Below are positions 31,605 to 39,637 of a stretch of DNA of 64,000 nt, piece by piece. This DNA is from Bacteroidota bacterium (GTDB lineage Bacteria > Bacteroidota > Bacteroidia > Flavobacteriales > Weeksellaceae): contig JAEWOD010000002.1 of NCBI GenBank assembly GCA_023461035.1, positions 1 through 64,000 of the forward strand, written 5' to 3'. The number at the start of each line of letters is the position of its first letter. Position 1 is the first letter of the stretch. The position numbers were made by a program, and so were the translations under genes. The notes under the pieces were generated by a model. The model made no database searches. It was given only the letters and a program-made list of their open reading frames with translations, and was not told the DNA's origin.

Positions 31605-33101
31605 CTTCCCGAAAATAGTCCCCAAAATATCTTTATCTACATCGATTTGTCCGGTAATGGAACCTATGTGCTTCAAGGATTCCCGAAGATGAAAAGCCAA
31701 TAAATCTCCGGTCAGCCCCATCTTCATTCCGGATGATACATTTTCAAGCGCCATAAAAGCATTTTGGAGTGCTTCTTTGTGGCGGAGATTAGTGATGATG
31801 ACGGCATTTTCGTCCATACCTGATTGAATCGACGCTACCAATTCCGATTTTAATTTATCCAAGTTAAAACCCGTTTTCACAGAGATTCCAAAATGATGCA
31901 TCTGCGGATAATGTTCAATGAGATAATTTTCAAACCTATCATTTGCCCAATCATTCTTATCGGTTTTGGTCAATAAACTGAAAACTATTTTGTCCTGAAG
32001 GTCGCTTTCCAATTCGCGGAGCAAATCAATATCGTCTTCATACAAATGCAACACGATTTTGGCCATACGAATCTTTTCTTTTGCTTTTTCAACACCGATC
32101 GCTTCGATTACATCATCCGTTTCCCTGATGCCTGCGGTATCGATAAACCGAAAAGTAATCCCGTCAATGGTGATGGTTTCCTCTATCGTGTCGCGCGTGG
32201 TCCCGGCGATGTCGCTGACGATGGCGCGTTCTTCGTCCAAAAGAGCATTGAGCAAAGTGGATTTTCCGGCATTGGGTTTTCCGATGATAGCCACCGGAAC
32301 GCCATTTTTGATCGCATTTCCATATTCAAAAGTCGAAATCAATCCCGATACTTTTGTCTTGATTTTTGCTACCAATTTTTCCAATTCTTCCCGATTGGCA
32401 AACTCCACATCTTCTTCTGAAAAATCCAATTCCAATTCGATCAAAGCAGTGAAATTGATTAATTCCTCACGCAATTCTTTCAATTCGGAGGAAATTCCGC
32501 CGCGCATTTGGTTCAAAGCAACTTTATGCGAAGCTTTATTTTCTGCCGAAATCAAATCGGCAACTGCCTCAGCTTGAGACAAATCGATTCTTCCGTTTAA
32601 AAAGGCACGTTGGGTAAATTCGCCCGGCTCCGCCAATCTTGCCCCGTTTTGAATCAATAACCCGATGATTTGTTGTTGGATATAAGGCGAACCGTGACAG
32701 GAAATTTCCACCAGATCCTCTGCCGTAAAGGTTTTGGGTGCTTTGAAAACCGAAACCATGACTTCGTCTATGATTTCAGGTGTAGGGTGATGGATGATGG
32801 ATGATGGATATTGGTTGCTGGATGTTTGATGTTCAGTATCAGAAGTTCCATTCTCCTTATTAGAAAAGTCAGGTGTTTGATTAATTACAATCTCTGAATT
32901 TATAGCCTCCCTCTCCTTTTGAGAGGGATTGGGGGTAAGGAAACCATAATGCACCGTATGCGACTCCACTTGAGTCAGGTCTTTTCCTTTAAAAATCCGG
33001 TTGACCAAAGAAATGGATTCCGGGCCGGAAACCCGGATGATTCCCAGTGCTCCAGTTCCCTGAGCTGTTGCCGTTGCACAAATTGTATCATTTTGAATCA
33101 T
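31587..33101 (-). CDS. mnmE: tRNA uridine-5-carboxymethylaminomethyl GTPase MnmE, with a ~55-residue insertion
   Basis: MnmE with MnmG modifies the wobble uridine of several tRNAs. The 504-residue protein is ~50 longer than usual. N-terminal tetramerisation/folate domain, helical domain and G domain are intact: GKPNAGKST, DIAGTTRD, DTAGIRE, TKTDKND and the terminal catalytic-Cys motif FCIGK. The extra length lies at residues ~55-109, between HTVHYGF and IIDEVMVSVFKAPKTF, where relatives have a few residues. That stretch is low-complexity and encoded by intergenic-type repeats. The frame is kept, so the product is probably functional. The 3' end serves as the att-like site. Confidence 0.97.
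   Translation of the reverse strand: MIQNDTICATATAQGTGALGIIRVSGPESISLVNRIFKGKDLTQVESHTVHYGFLTPNPSQKEREAINSEIVINQTPDFSNKENGTSDTEHQTSSNQYPSSIIHHPTPEIIDEVMVSVFKAPKTFTAEDLVEISCHGSPYIQQQIIGLLIQNGARLAEPGEFTQRAFLNGRIDLSQAEAVADLISAENKASHKVALNQMRGGISSELKELREELINFTALIELELDFSEEDVEFANREELEKLVAKIKTKVSGLISTFEYGNAIKNGVPVAIIGKPNAGKSTLLNALLDEERAIVSDIAGTTRDTIEETITIDGITFRFIDTAGIRETDDVIEAIGVEKAKEKIRMAKIVLHLYEDDIDLLRELESDLQDKIVFSLLTKTDKNDWANDRFENYLIEHYPQMHHFGISVKTGFNLDKLKSELVASIQSGMDENAVIITNLRHKEALQNAFMALENVSSGMKMGLTGDLLAFHLRESLKHIGSITGQIDVDKDILGTIFGKFCIGK
32775..32939. repeat. Dispersed-repeat insertion inside mnmE
   Basis: It contains a perfect stem CCCTCTC/GAGAGGG (32909-32927, 5-nt loop) within a phrase of a kind common between Bacteroidetes genes, and a GGATGATGG tandem stretch near 32785-32815. 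In the mnmE frame these encode TPNPSQKERE and SSIIHHPTPE. Confidence 0.75.
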
Positions 33102-33226
33102 TCTGCAAAATTAGGAATTATTGAGAAAGGAATTTTTAAGAGACTGTTTAAATTATTTAGGATGATTTTTATTGAATTCTAAACGGGAAAAATTCTATAT
33201 TTAACTCAAAACTAAAACGGTATTAT

Positions 33227-33661
33227 ATGCATCACAGACTCATCAGTTGCTACAACTTTTTGGTAGATTGGGGCGGCAACCAAATCGGATTTTCGGAAAT
33301 TTCGGGACTTAATATGGAAATCGAACCCATTCTGGTGCGAAACGGTGATTTCAGAGAAGAAGTGGAAATCAAAATTCCGGGGCAGATTAAATATTCGGAA
33401 GTCACATTGAAGCGTGGAATTCTGAAAAACGACAATGATTTTTTTAATTGGATTAACACGAAGAATACAGGAGGTTTGGAAAGACGAGACATCGTGATAA
33501 AATTATTAAACGAGCGACAAGAACCGATAGTAATGTGGAAATTGAAAAATTGTTTTCCGACCAAATATATAGGTCCCGTACTACAAGCAAACGATTCGGA
33601 TATCGCCATAGAAACACTTGTTCTCGTACATGAAGGACTGACTGTGGAAACTATGGGTTGA
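33227..33661 (+). CDS. Orphan phage tail-tube-like protein (T4 gp19/Afp tube family)
   Basis: The 144-residue protein fits the conserved phage tail region/T4-gp19-like family (TIGR02241 type): an N-terminal FLVDWGGNQIGFSEISGLNM, then VTLKRGILKNDNDFFNWI and a C-terminal beta-rich ETLVLVHEGLTVE. Such proteins form inner tubes of contractile injection systems such as Afp/MACs. No sheath, baseplate, spike or ATPase gene is nearby. It is a lone copy between mnmE and a regulator gene and overlaps the convergent dtxR-like gene by 11 bp. It could interact with a system encoded elsewhere or have a new use. Confidence 0.8.
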   Translation: MHHRLISCYNFLVDWGGNQIGFSEISGLNMEIEPILVRNGDFREEVEIKIPGQIKYSEVTLKRGILKNDNDFFNWINTKNTGGLERRDIVIKLLNERQEPIVMWKLKNCFPTKYIGPVLQANDSDIAIETLVLVHEGLTVETMG

Positions 33662-34310
33662 TTTTTTCCACCAATAATTTTTCGGTTACTTTCGCACTCA
33701 AAACTACTTTTTGGCCGTTAAACTGAACGGTCATATTCTGGTCAAATTCTTCTTTTTCCAACACCTCAATTTGAGTTTCAAGTACGATGTTTTTGGTATT
33801 CAGATATTTGAGAAACTCGTCATTGGAATTTGTTACCGCAACCAGTTTCAATATATCTCCCGGCAAAAATTGGCTTAGCGTTTCATAAGTTTTCCAACTG
33901 ATGGTTCCGGAAGCATCCGGAATAGGCGAACCATGCGGATCCACGGTCGGAAAATCCAGTAATTCATCCATTTTGGCAAAAAATTTTGGCGAATGAATGT
34001 GTTCAATCTGTTCAGCGACTTCATGTACTTCTTCCCATCCAAATCCCATTTTTTCTACCAGAAACATTTCCGTCAAACGGTGTTTACGGATGATACCGAG
34101 TGCTTCTTTTTTTCCTTGCTCCGTCAGTTGAATCGGTTGATAGGACACATAATTCAGGAAACCTTTGGCTGCCAGTTTTTTCACCATACTGTTAACCGTC
34201 GGCATTTTTATATGCAAAATTTCACTGAGTTCCTTAACCGTTATCTCACCTGACTTTTCAGACAAGTTGAACATGGCTTTCAGATAATTTTCTTCTGTAA
34301 ATGAATTCAT
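33651..34310 (-). CDS. DtxR/MntR-family metal-dependent transcriptional regulator
   Basis: The 219-residue protein has an N-terminal winged helix (residues ~1-65, SEKSGEITVKELSEILHIK region), a dimerisation/metal-binding helix pair (~70-135, with HRLTEMFLVEKMGFGWEEVH and EQIEHIHSPKF) and a C-terminal FeoA/SH3-like domain (~150-219). This three-domain layout matches the IdeR/DtxR branch rather than the two-domain MntR. It is expected to repress genes in response to Fe2+ or Mn2+. The upstream metallophosphoesterase gene ends 9 bp before its start, so the two form an operon. Confidence 0.93.
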   Translation of the reverse strand: MNSFTEENYLKAMFNLSEKSGEITVKELSEILHIKMPTVNSMVKKLAAKGFLNYVSYQPIQLTEQGKKEALGIIRKHRLTEMFLVEKMGFGWEEVHEVAEQIEHIHSPKFFAKMDELLDFPTVDPHGSPIPDASGTISWKTYETLSQFLPGDILKLVAVTNSNDEFLKYLNTKNIVLETQIEVLEKEEFDQNMTVQFNGQKVVLSAKVTEKLLVEKINP

Positions 34311-34319
34311 GCTGCCAAA

Positions 34320-35600
34320 TTATGAATTGTTTTTTTTCTTTAGTTCAATCAATGTGATTTCCGGCCAAATTCCCACCCTTCCCGGATAGGCATGATATCC
34401 AAAACCACGGTTCACATACAAATAACGGTTTGCACTTTCATATAATCCCGCCCAGTATTTATAAACATATTCCGCCGGACTCCATTTGATCCAGCCCGGA
34501 ATTTCAATCCCAAACTGCATCCCATGCGTATGACCGCTTAAAGTTAATTGGTAATGCAGCGGATTTTCTCTCACCTGAACTTCCCAGTGTGAAGGGTCAT
34601 GAGACAAAAGTATTTTAAAATCTTCCGGCCTTAATCCTTCTGAGGCCTTTTTTAAATCTCCATATTTATGAAATCTTCCGTTTCCCCAATTTTCAATTCC
34701 GACCAGATTTATTTGTTCATTACCTTTCTGGATGGAAACGTTTTCATTTAATAATAACTGAAAACCGATTTTGGGATGGATTTCTTTTATTTTTTGAAAA
34801 TTAATATCCCGGTCCTTTTGGGTTTTCCAAGTCGAATAATCTCCATAATCATGGTTTCCTAAAATTGAATATTTGCCCCATTGAGGATTCTTAATTCCTG
34901 AAAACATTTCAATCCAATCATCCATTTCGTATGAAAAATTATTGACCAAATCTCCTGTAAAAACAAGCAAATCAAATTCCTGCTCATTCATCAAATCAAT
35001 TCCATATTGAATTTTATCCGGATTATCAAAACTGCCGCTATGAATATCAGAAAGTTGCAATATTTTAAAACCGTCAAATTCTTTGGGTAAATCATCAAAA
35101 TAAATCCTCTGCTTAATTAGTTTATAATTATACCGGCCTTGAAAAATTCCGTATAAAATCGACAAAAAAGGAATAGCGGCAGCACCCAATGCAACCGTAC
35201 TAAAAAATTTACGACGGGATGGCAGGATTTGACCTTCTGAATCGTTGCTTCCCGAGTAATAATTAAAAATCCATGTAAATAGTCGTATAATATCTTCGCC
35301 AAATAAAAAAACCGTAATTACGGCCTTGGGCAAATACACCAAAAGCAGTAGTCCGGATGCCGTTAAAAATTGTCGGTTTTGACCAATCGACCTATCAAAA
35401 TTATAAAATGTATAAACGATATATCCAATTATCAAAACAGAGAGAACCAGATATCCTTTTTGCACCCAACGATTATCTATTAATGTTTTAACAGCCTGAA
35501 AAGCATACCATTCAATCAACAATATAATCCCCAGAAACAAAATCCAACGCATTTTCAAATCCTTTGTTTTTTTTACAAAATAAGTGAGAAAAATTGACAT
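34320..35600 (-). CDS. Membrane-bound metallophosphoesterase
   Basis: The product is 426 residues. The N-terminal ~150 residues hold about four membrane helices, then SRRKFFSTVALGAAAIPFLS, a twin-Arg-like segment before the catalytic domain. The di-metal phosphoesterase motifs are complete and in order: SDIHSG, GDLVNN, GNHDYG, LSHDPSHWE and SGHTHGMQF. YaeI/YkuE-like enzymes of this kind act on phosphorylated lipids or UDP-lipids outside the cytoplasm. The substrate is not identifiable. ATG 35600 is used; M17 is possible. It is followed 9 bp later by the dtxR-like gene. Confidence 0.9.
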   Translation of the reverse strand: MSIFLTYFVKKTKDLKMRWILFLGIILLIEWYAFQAVKTLIDNRWVQKGYLVLSVLIIGYIVYTFYNFDRSIGQNRQFLTASGLLLLVYLPKAVITVFLFGEDIIRLFTWIFNYYSGSNDSEGQILPSRRKFFSTVALGAAAIPFLSILYGIFQGRYNYKLIKQRIYFDDLPKEFDGFKILQLSDIHSGSFDNPDKIQYGIDLMNEQEFDLLVFTGDLVNNFSYEMDDWIEMFSGIKNPQWGKYSILGNHDYGDYSTWKTQKDRDINFQKIKEIHPKIGFQLLLNENVSIQKGNEQINLVGIENWGNGRFHKYGDLKKASEGLRPEDFKILLSHDPSHWEVQVRENPLHYQLTLSGHTHGMQFGIEIPGWIKWSPAEYVYKYWAGLYESANRYLYVNRGFGYHAYPGRVGIWPEITLIELKKKNNS

Positions 35601-35820
35601 CGGCTAGTTAAAATCATGCCAATTGAAGATTCAGAATTTGAAGATGCATTGTTTGAAATTAAAAAAATATCCTGATTTTCAGAATTATCCATAAAACATT
35701 GATTCGAAATCAATTAAATCAAAAAAATTACTTAAAGAGGTTAAGGAAACACTATTGAAATGTTAAAGATTTCAAAAAATAGTTCTATCTTGCAGACTTA
35801 ATCGGATATAAAAATTTGTT

Positions 35821-36378
35821 ATGTTGGATTGGTTTTATGGATTAACTTCGCCTGAGCAGGTTTTTTGGGCTCTTGCGTTGATTTCCTCACTGATTTTTCT
35901 ATTTATACTCATCAGCACATTTGCAGGAGGTGATACTGATATGGATGGAGATTTTGACGGAGATGTCGGATTCCAGTTTTTTACCTTTAAAAACTGTGTG
36001 GCATTTTTTGCAATTTTCGGTTGGGTAGGAATCGCTTGTCTTCATCAGGGGTATGGGCTGATTACTTCCATTATCATTTCCACCATCTGCGGATTAATCA
36101 TGATGGTAATTATGTCCGCCATGTTTTATTATGTCAATAAAATGACAGAAAGCGGAACATTAGAATACCAAAATGCCATAAACGCTACCGGAGAAGTATA
36201 TCTCGAAGTTGGTAAAAACCGTTCCAAAGCAGGAAAAGTACAAATACAGGTTCAGGGAACTTTACGTGATATGACCGCATTGACCGATTGGGATACCGAT
36301 TTAAAACGAGGAACACTGATCCGCGTAGAAACCGTAACCGAAAACGGTGTATTAATTATCAAACCACTTACATCATGA
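35821..36378 (+). CDS. OB-fold membrane protein (NfeD/YqiJ-like), flotillin partner
   Basis: The 185-residue protein has three hydrophobic segments (residues ~14-35, 57-78, 85-108) and a C-terminal ~60-residue beta-rich domain of the NfeD OB-fold type (ATGEVYLEVGKNRSKAGKVQ and VETVTENGVLIIKPL). A short acidic stretch (GGDTDMDGDFDGDVG) follows helix 1. NfeD/YqiJ-type proteins assist flotillins. Its stop TGA overlaps the flotillin ATG (ATGA), so the two are translationally coupled. A paralogue follows the flotillin gene. Confidence 0.85.
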   Translation: MLDWFYGLTSPEQVFWALALISSLIFLFILISTFAGGDTDMDGDFDGDVGFQFFTFKNCVAFFAIFGWVGIACLHQGYGLITSIIISTICGLIMMVIMSAMFYYVNKMTESGTLEYQNAINATGEVYLEVGKNRSKAGKVQIQVQGTLRDMTALTDWDTDLKRGTLIRVETVTENGVLIIKPLTS

Positions 36379-38000
36379 TTTATACAGTTATTTTTTCACA
36401 AGCCAATAGTTTAGGACAATTTGCCGGTGTAGTAGGATTAATCATTGCGATGTTATTTGTCGTGGTGATGTTTTTCTCCATCATCAGAAGATACAAACGT
36501 TGTCCATCTGACCGGATTTTGGTTGTTTACGGAAAAACCGGAAAAGGACAATCCGCCAGATGTATTCATGGTGGTGCTTCCTTTATTTGGCCGGTAATTC
36601 AGGCTTATGAGTTTCTGGATTTGACGCCCATGTCAATCGAAGTCAATCTGACCAATGCATTAAGTAAACAAAATATCCGTGTCAATGTTCCTTCCCGTTT
36701 TACCATCGGGGTTTCCACCGATCCGGGTGTGATGCAGAATGCTGCAGAACGATTATTAGGATTGGGATTACAAAACATCCAGGATTTGGCACAGGAAATC
36801 ATATTTGGACAATTGCGTTTGGTAGTAGCTTCCATGGACATTGAGGAAATCAATTCTGACCGAGATAAATTCTTACAAAACATCACCGATAACGTAGAAG
36901 CAGAATTGCAGAAAGTAGGTTTGAAATTGATCAACGTAAACATTACGGACATTCAGGACGAGTCGGGCTATATCGAAGCATTGGGGAAAGAAGCTGCCGC
37001 TCATGCAATCAATGCAGCAAAAATTTCGGTTGCCGAGAAAAACAGAGACGGAGCCATCGGAGAAGCCAATGCACAACAAGATGAAAGAACACGCGTATCG
37101 AGTTTATTGGCCCAGGCAAAAATCGGAGAAACACTCGCCGAACAAAATGAAAGAACACAAGTAGCTGCTTCATTGGCCGAAGCAAAAATCGGGGAAGCCA
37201 ATGCTTTTCAAAATGAAAGAATTCAGATAGCAGCCGCCAACGCCAAAGCAGTAGAAGGAGAAAATTTAGCCAAAATTGAAATTGCGGAATCAGACGCAAT
37301 GCGTAGACAGAAACAAGCAGAAGCAGAAAAACTCGCTTCCGCTTCTGAAAAAGTACAAAGCGCAAGAGCTTTACAGGAAGCTTATGAAGCAGAACAATTG
37401 GCAGAAAATAAACGGGCAGAAAGAGATAAAGCGACGCAACATGCAAACGTCGTAATACCGGCAGAAATTGCCAAAAGTAAGTTGGTAATTGAAGCCGAAG
37501 CCGAAGCGGAAATGATCCGTCAAAAAGCAAAAGGAGAAGCGGACGCTATTCTCTTAAAGAAAGAAGCTGAAGCAAAAGGTTTGTATGAGATTCTGACCAA
37601 ACAAGCACAAGGTTTGGAACAAATCGTAAAATCGGCAGGAAATGACCCGAAAGATGCAGTGCTTTTATTGATTGCCGACAAATTACCGGAATTGGTAAAA
37701 ACACAATCCGAAGCCATCAAAAACATCAAAATCGACAAGGTTACTGTTTGGGACGGCAACGGAAACAACGCCGATGGAAAAACCTCTACAGCCAATTTTA
37801 TTTCAGGTATTTACAAAGCAGTTCCACCGTTGGAAGATATGTTCAACATGGCCGGGATGCAATTGCCTAGTTATCTGAAAGGAGAAGAAAAGAAAGAAAA
37901 TTTGAAAATTACCCAAAAACCATCAACTAAAACCGTTACAAAAGCTGAATCTCCACAAAAAGGAAACCAGCCGAAAGATAATCAGAATCCACCTGCATAA
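36375..38000 (+). CDS. Flotillin-family membrane scaffold protein
   Basis: The 541-residue protein has one N-terminal membrane segment (GVVGLIIAMLFVVVMFFSII), the SPFH/Band 7 domain at ~residues 35-210, and then a long Glu/Ala-rich coiled coil of repeated ERTQVAASLAEAKIGEAN-like units. A C-terminal tail is Lys/Pro/Gln-rich. Flotillins organise ordered membrane domains and are linked to secretion and signalling complexes. I start it at ATG 36375, which overlaps the upstream stop, instead of the longer frame from 36288 that covers the end of the upstream gene. Confidence 0.95.
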   Translation: MIYTVIFSQANSLGQFAGVVGLIIAMLFVVVMFFSIIRRYKRCPSDRILVVYGKTGKGQSARCIHGGASFIWPVIQAYEFLDLTPMSIEVNLTNALSKQNIRVNVPSRFTIGVSTDPGVMQNAAERLLGLGLQNIQDLAQEIIFGQLRLVVASMDIEEINSDRDKFLQNITDNVEAELQKVGLKLINVNITDIQDESGYIEALGKEAAAHAINAAKISVAEKNRDGAIGEANAQQDERTRVSSLLAQAKIGETLAEQNERTQVAASLAEAKIGEANAFQNERIQIAAANAKAVEGENLAKIEIAESDAMRRQKQAEAEKLASASEKVQSARALQEAYEAEQLAENKRAERDKATQHANVVIPAEIAKSKLVIEAEAEAEMIRQKAKGEADAILLKKEAEAKGLYEILTKQAQGLEQIVKSAGNDPKDAVLLLIADKLPELVKTQSEAIKNIKIDKVTVWDGNGNNADGKTSTANFISGIYKAVPPLEDMFNMAGMQLPSYLKGEEKKENLKITQKPSTKTVTKAESPQKGNQPKDNQNPPA

Positions 38001-38045
38001 TAAGCAAAACGGATTTAAATGGATTCTTAATAAAAAAAGACAAAC

Positions 38046-38591
38046 ATGCTTGATTGGTTCAAAACTTTAAATTGGTATGAACAAATTCTTTGGGTAGTAT
38101 CTATCCTCGCTACCTTCATTTTCTTTTATCAGATTGCGTCCACCGTTATCAAAAAAACTCCGGACAAAAAAAGAAAACATATTTTCTCCAATTTTTTTGC
38201 ATTTAAAAACATCATGGCATTTTTCTCGATGTTGGGTTGGGTAAGCATTTCCGGGCTTTATCAGAACTTTTCGCTTTCGACTTCTCTCATCCTGGGTGCC
38301 GTCAGCGGATTTATTCTTATGGCCGTGATGTCAGTTCTTTTTTATTTCACACAGAAGTTAAAGGAAAACGAACCACCGGAATTAACTCAAAATATCAATT
38401 CTACAGGAGAAGTTATTAACGATATCGGGAAAAAAAGAAGCAGTCCCGGAAAAATAAAAATCAACATCAACGGTGTTTTAAAGATCATGGATGCCATGAC
38501 TGACTTTGATCATGATGTGAAAGCCGGAACAAAAATAAGGGTGGATTCAGTTACTTCTTCCGGTATTTTTATTGTTAAACCTATGCATTAA
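38046..38591 (+). CDS. Second NfeD/YqiJ-like membrane protein, paralogue of the 35.8-kb gene
   Basis: The 181-residue protein has the same layout as the protein before flotillin: an MLDWF opening, three hydrophobic segments, an FFAFKNIMAFFSMLGWVSI-like segment matching FFTFKNCVAFFAIFGWVGI in the partner, and a C-terminal domain with STGEVINDIGKKRSSPGKIK that matches ATGEVYLEVGKNRSKAGKVQ. The acidic loop is replaced by a Lys-rich one. It follows flotillin by 45 bp and is followed 6 bp later by the next gene, so all belong to one operon. Two such proteins around one flotillin suggest a hetero-oligomeric complex. Confidence 0.85.
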   Translation: MLDWFKTLNWYEQILWVVSILATFIFFYQIASTVIKKTPDKKRKHIFSNFFAFKNIMAFFSMLGWVSISGLYQNFSLSTSLILGAVSGFILMAVMSVLFYFTQKLKENEPPELTQNINSTGEVINDIGKKRSSPGKIKININGVLKIMDAMTDFDHDVKAGTKIRVDSVTSSGIFIVKPMH

Positions 38592-38597
38592 ACCATT

Positions 38598-39620
38598 ATG
38601 AAAAAAAAACTCTTGATTCTATTCACCCTAACAACTCTCTCTTTTTCCTATTCACAACAAATAAAAATTCTCAATTTAGATAAACCTGATATTTCTTTTC
38701 GCGGACTATCGGTGGTGGATAATTTTGTTCTATGGGTCAGCGGTACTAAAGGCACTGTGGGGCTATCTTATAACGGTCTCAAAACTATAAACTGGGTAAA
38801 CCCCAAAGGCTATGAATCAAGGGATTTCCGGGCTATCGCAGCTTTGGATCCGCAAACAGCCATTGTGGTTGCCATTGATTCACCGGGAATCATTTTAAAA
38901 ACAACAGATGGCGGTTCTACTTGGAAGGAAGTTTATCGGGATGAAGCAGCAGGTGTATTTATGGATGCCATTGATTTTGCCGAATATAATCCCAAGTTGG
39001 GCATCGTAGTAGGAGATCCTGTCAATGGCGAACCTTATGTACTGAAAACTGTCGATGCGGGAGATACCTGGACGCGCATGACAGCCAACCAACTTCCTGC
39101 TTTTCAAACAGGAGAAGCTTTTTTTGCAGCCAGTAATTCCAATATCAAACTGCTGGACGAAACGACATTTATAGCTGTAACAGGCGGCAGTACTTCTCAT
39201 ATTATGTACAACACGGTTCCGGCGGTAAAGGTTCCACTTCCAAAAGACACATCCCCTACTTCAGGAGCTAACGCTTTGGATTATTATCCACTTGAGAATT
39301 TTGGTTTGATTGTTGGTGGTGACTTTGAAAACTCCTCCTCTTCTGTAAACAATTTGTTCATTTTCAAATTAAAAGATATGAAAACACCGGTTATCACTCA
39401 GCCCGATGTTCCTCCTTCCGGATATATGAGCGGAGTAGCTATCCAAAGCGGAACTAAAGCGATCAGCTGTGGATTAACAGGTGTCTTTTTGACAGAAGAC
39501 ACTGGAAAAACCTGGACAAATTTAAATGGTACAGCTTACCATGTTTGCAAAAAAGCGAGGAACGGTAAGAAAATTTATTTGGCCGGTCCCAATGGAAGAA
39601 TTGGTCATTTAATGGATTAG
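38598..39620 (+). CDS. Exported YCF48/BNR-type beta-propeller protein
   Basis: The 340-residue protein has a signal peptide (KKKLLILFTLTTLSFSYS) and Asp-box (BNR) turns: TTDGGSTWKEV, TVDAGDTWTRM and TEDTGKTWTNL, typical of YCF48-like photosystem-assembly-type propellers and sialidase-like blades. No sialidase catalytic set is evident, so it is likely a binding or assembly protein in the periplasm. It starts 6 bp after the NfeD-like gene and precedes the AsmA-like gene by 17 bp. I infer an envelope role within this operon. Confidence 0.8.
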   Translation: MKKKLLILFTLTTLSFSYSQQIKILNLDKPDISFRGLSVVDNFVLWVSGTKGTVGLSYNGLKTINWVNPKGYESRDFRAIAALDPQTAIVVAIDSPGIILKTTDGGSTWKEVYRDEAAGVFMDAIDFAEYNPKLGIVVGDPVNGEPYVLKTVDAGDTWTRMTANQLPAFQTGEAFFAASNSNIKLLDETTFIAVTGGSTSHIMYNTVPAVKVPLPKDTSPTSGANALDYYPLENFGLIVGGDFENSSSSVNNLFIFKLKDMKTPVITQPDVPPSGYMSGVAIQSGTKAISCGLTGVFLTEDTGKTWTNLNGTAYHVCKKARNGKKIYLAGPNGRIGHLMD

Positions 39621-39637
39621 AATCCTAACCCCCTATC

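Noticed and set aside
33135..33160. Another MITE end (AGACTGTTTAAATTATTT)
   Set aside because: It resembles the 26656 terminus but has no partner and could be chance in A/T-rich DNA.
35616..35675. 19-codon ORF before the NfeD-like gene
   Set aside because: It is too short and has no conserved context or promoter.
36288..36374. 29-residue N-terminal extension of flotillin
   Set aside because: It lies inside the upstream gene; the ATGA overlap provides a better start.
37009..37530. 173-codon antisense frame in the flotillin coiled-coil region
   Set aside because: It is the complement of Glu/Ala-rich heptads, giving a Leu/Phe/Arg-rich artefact with no family resemblance.
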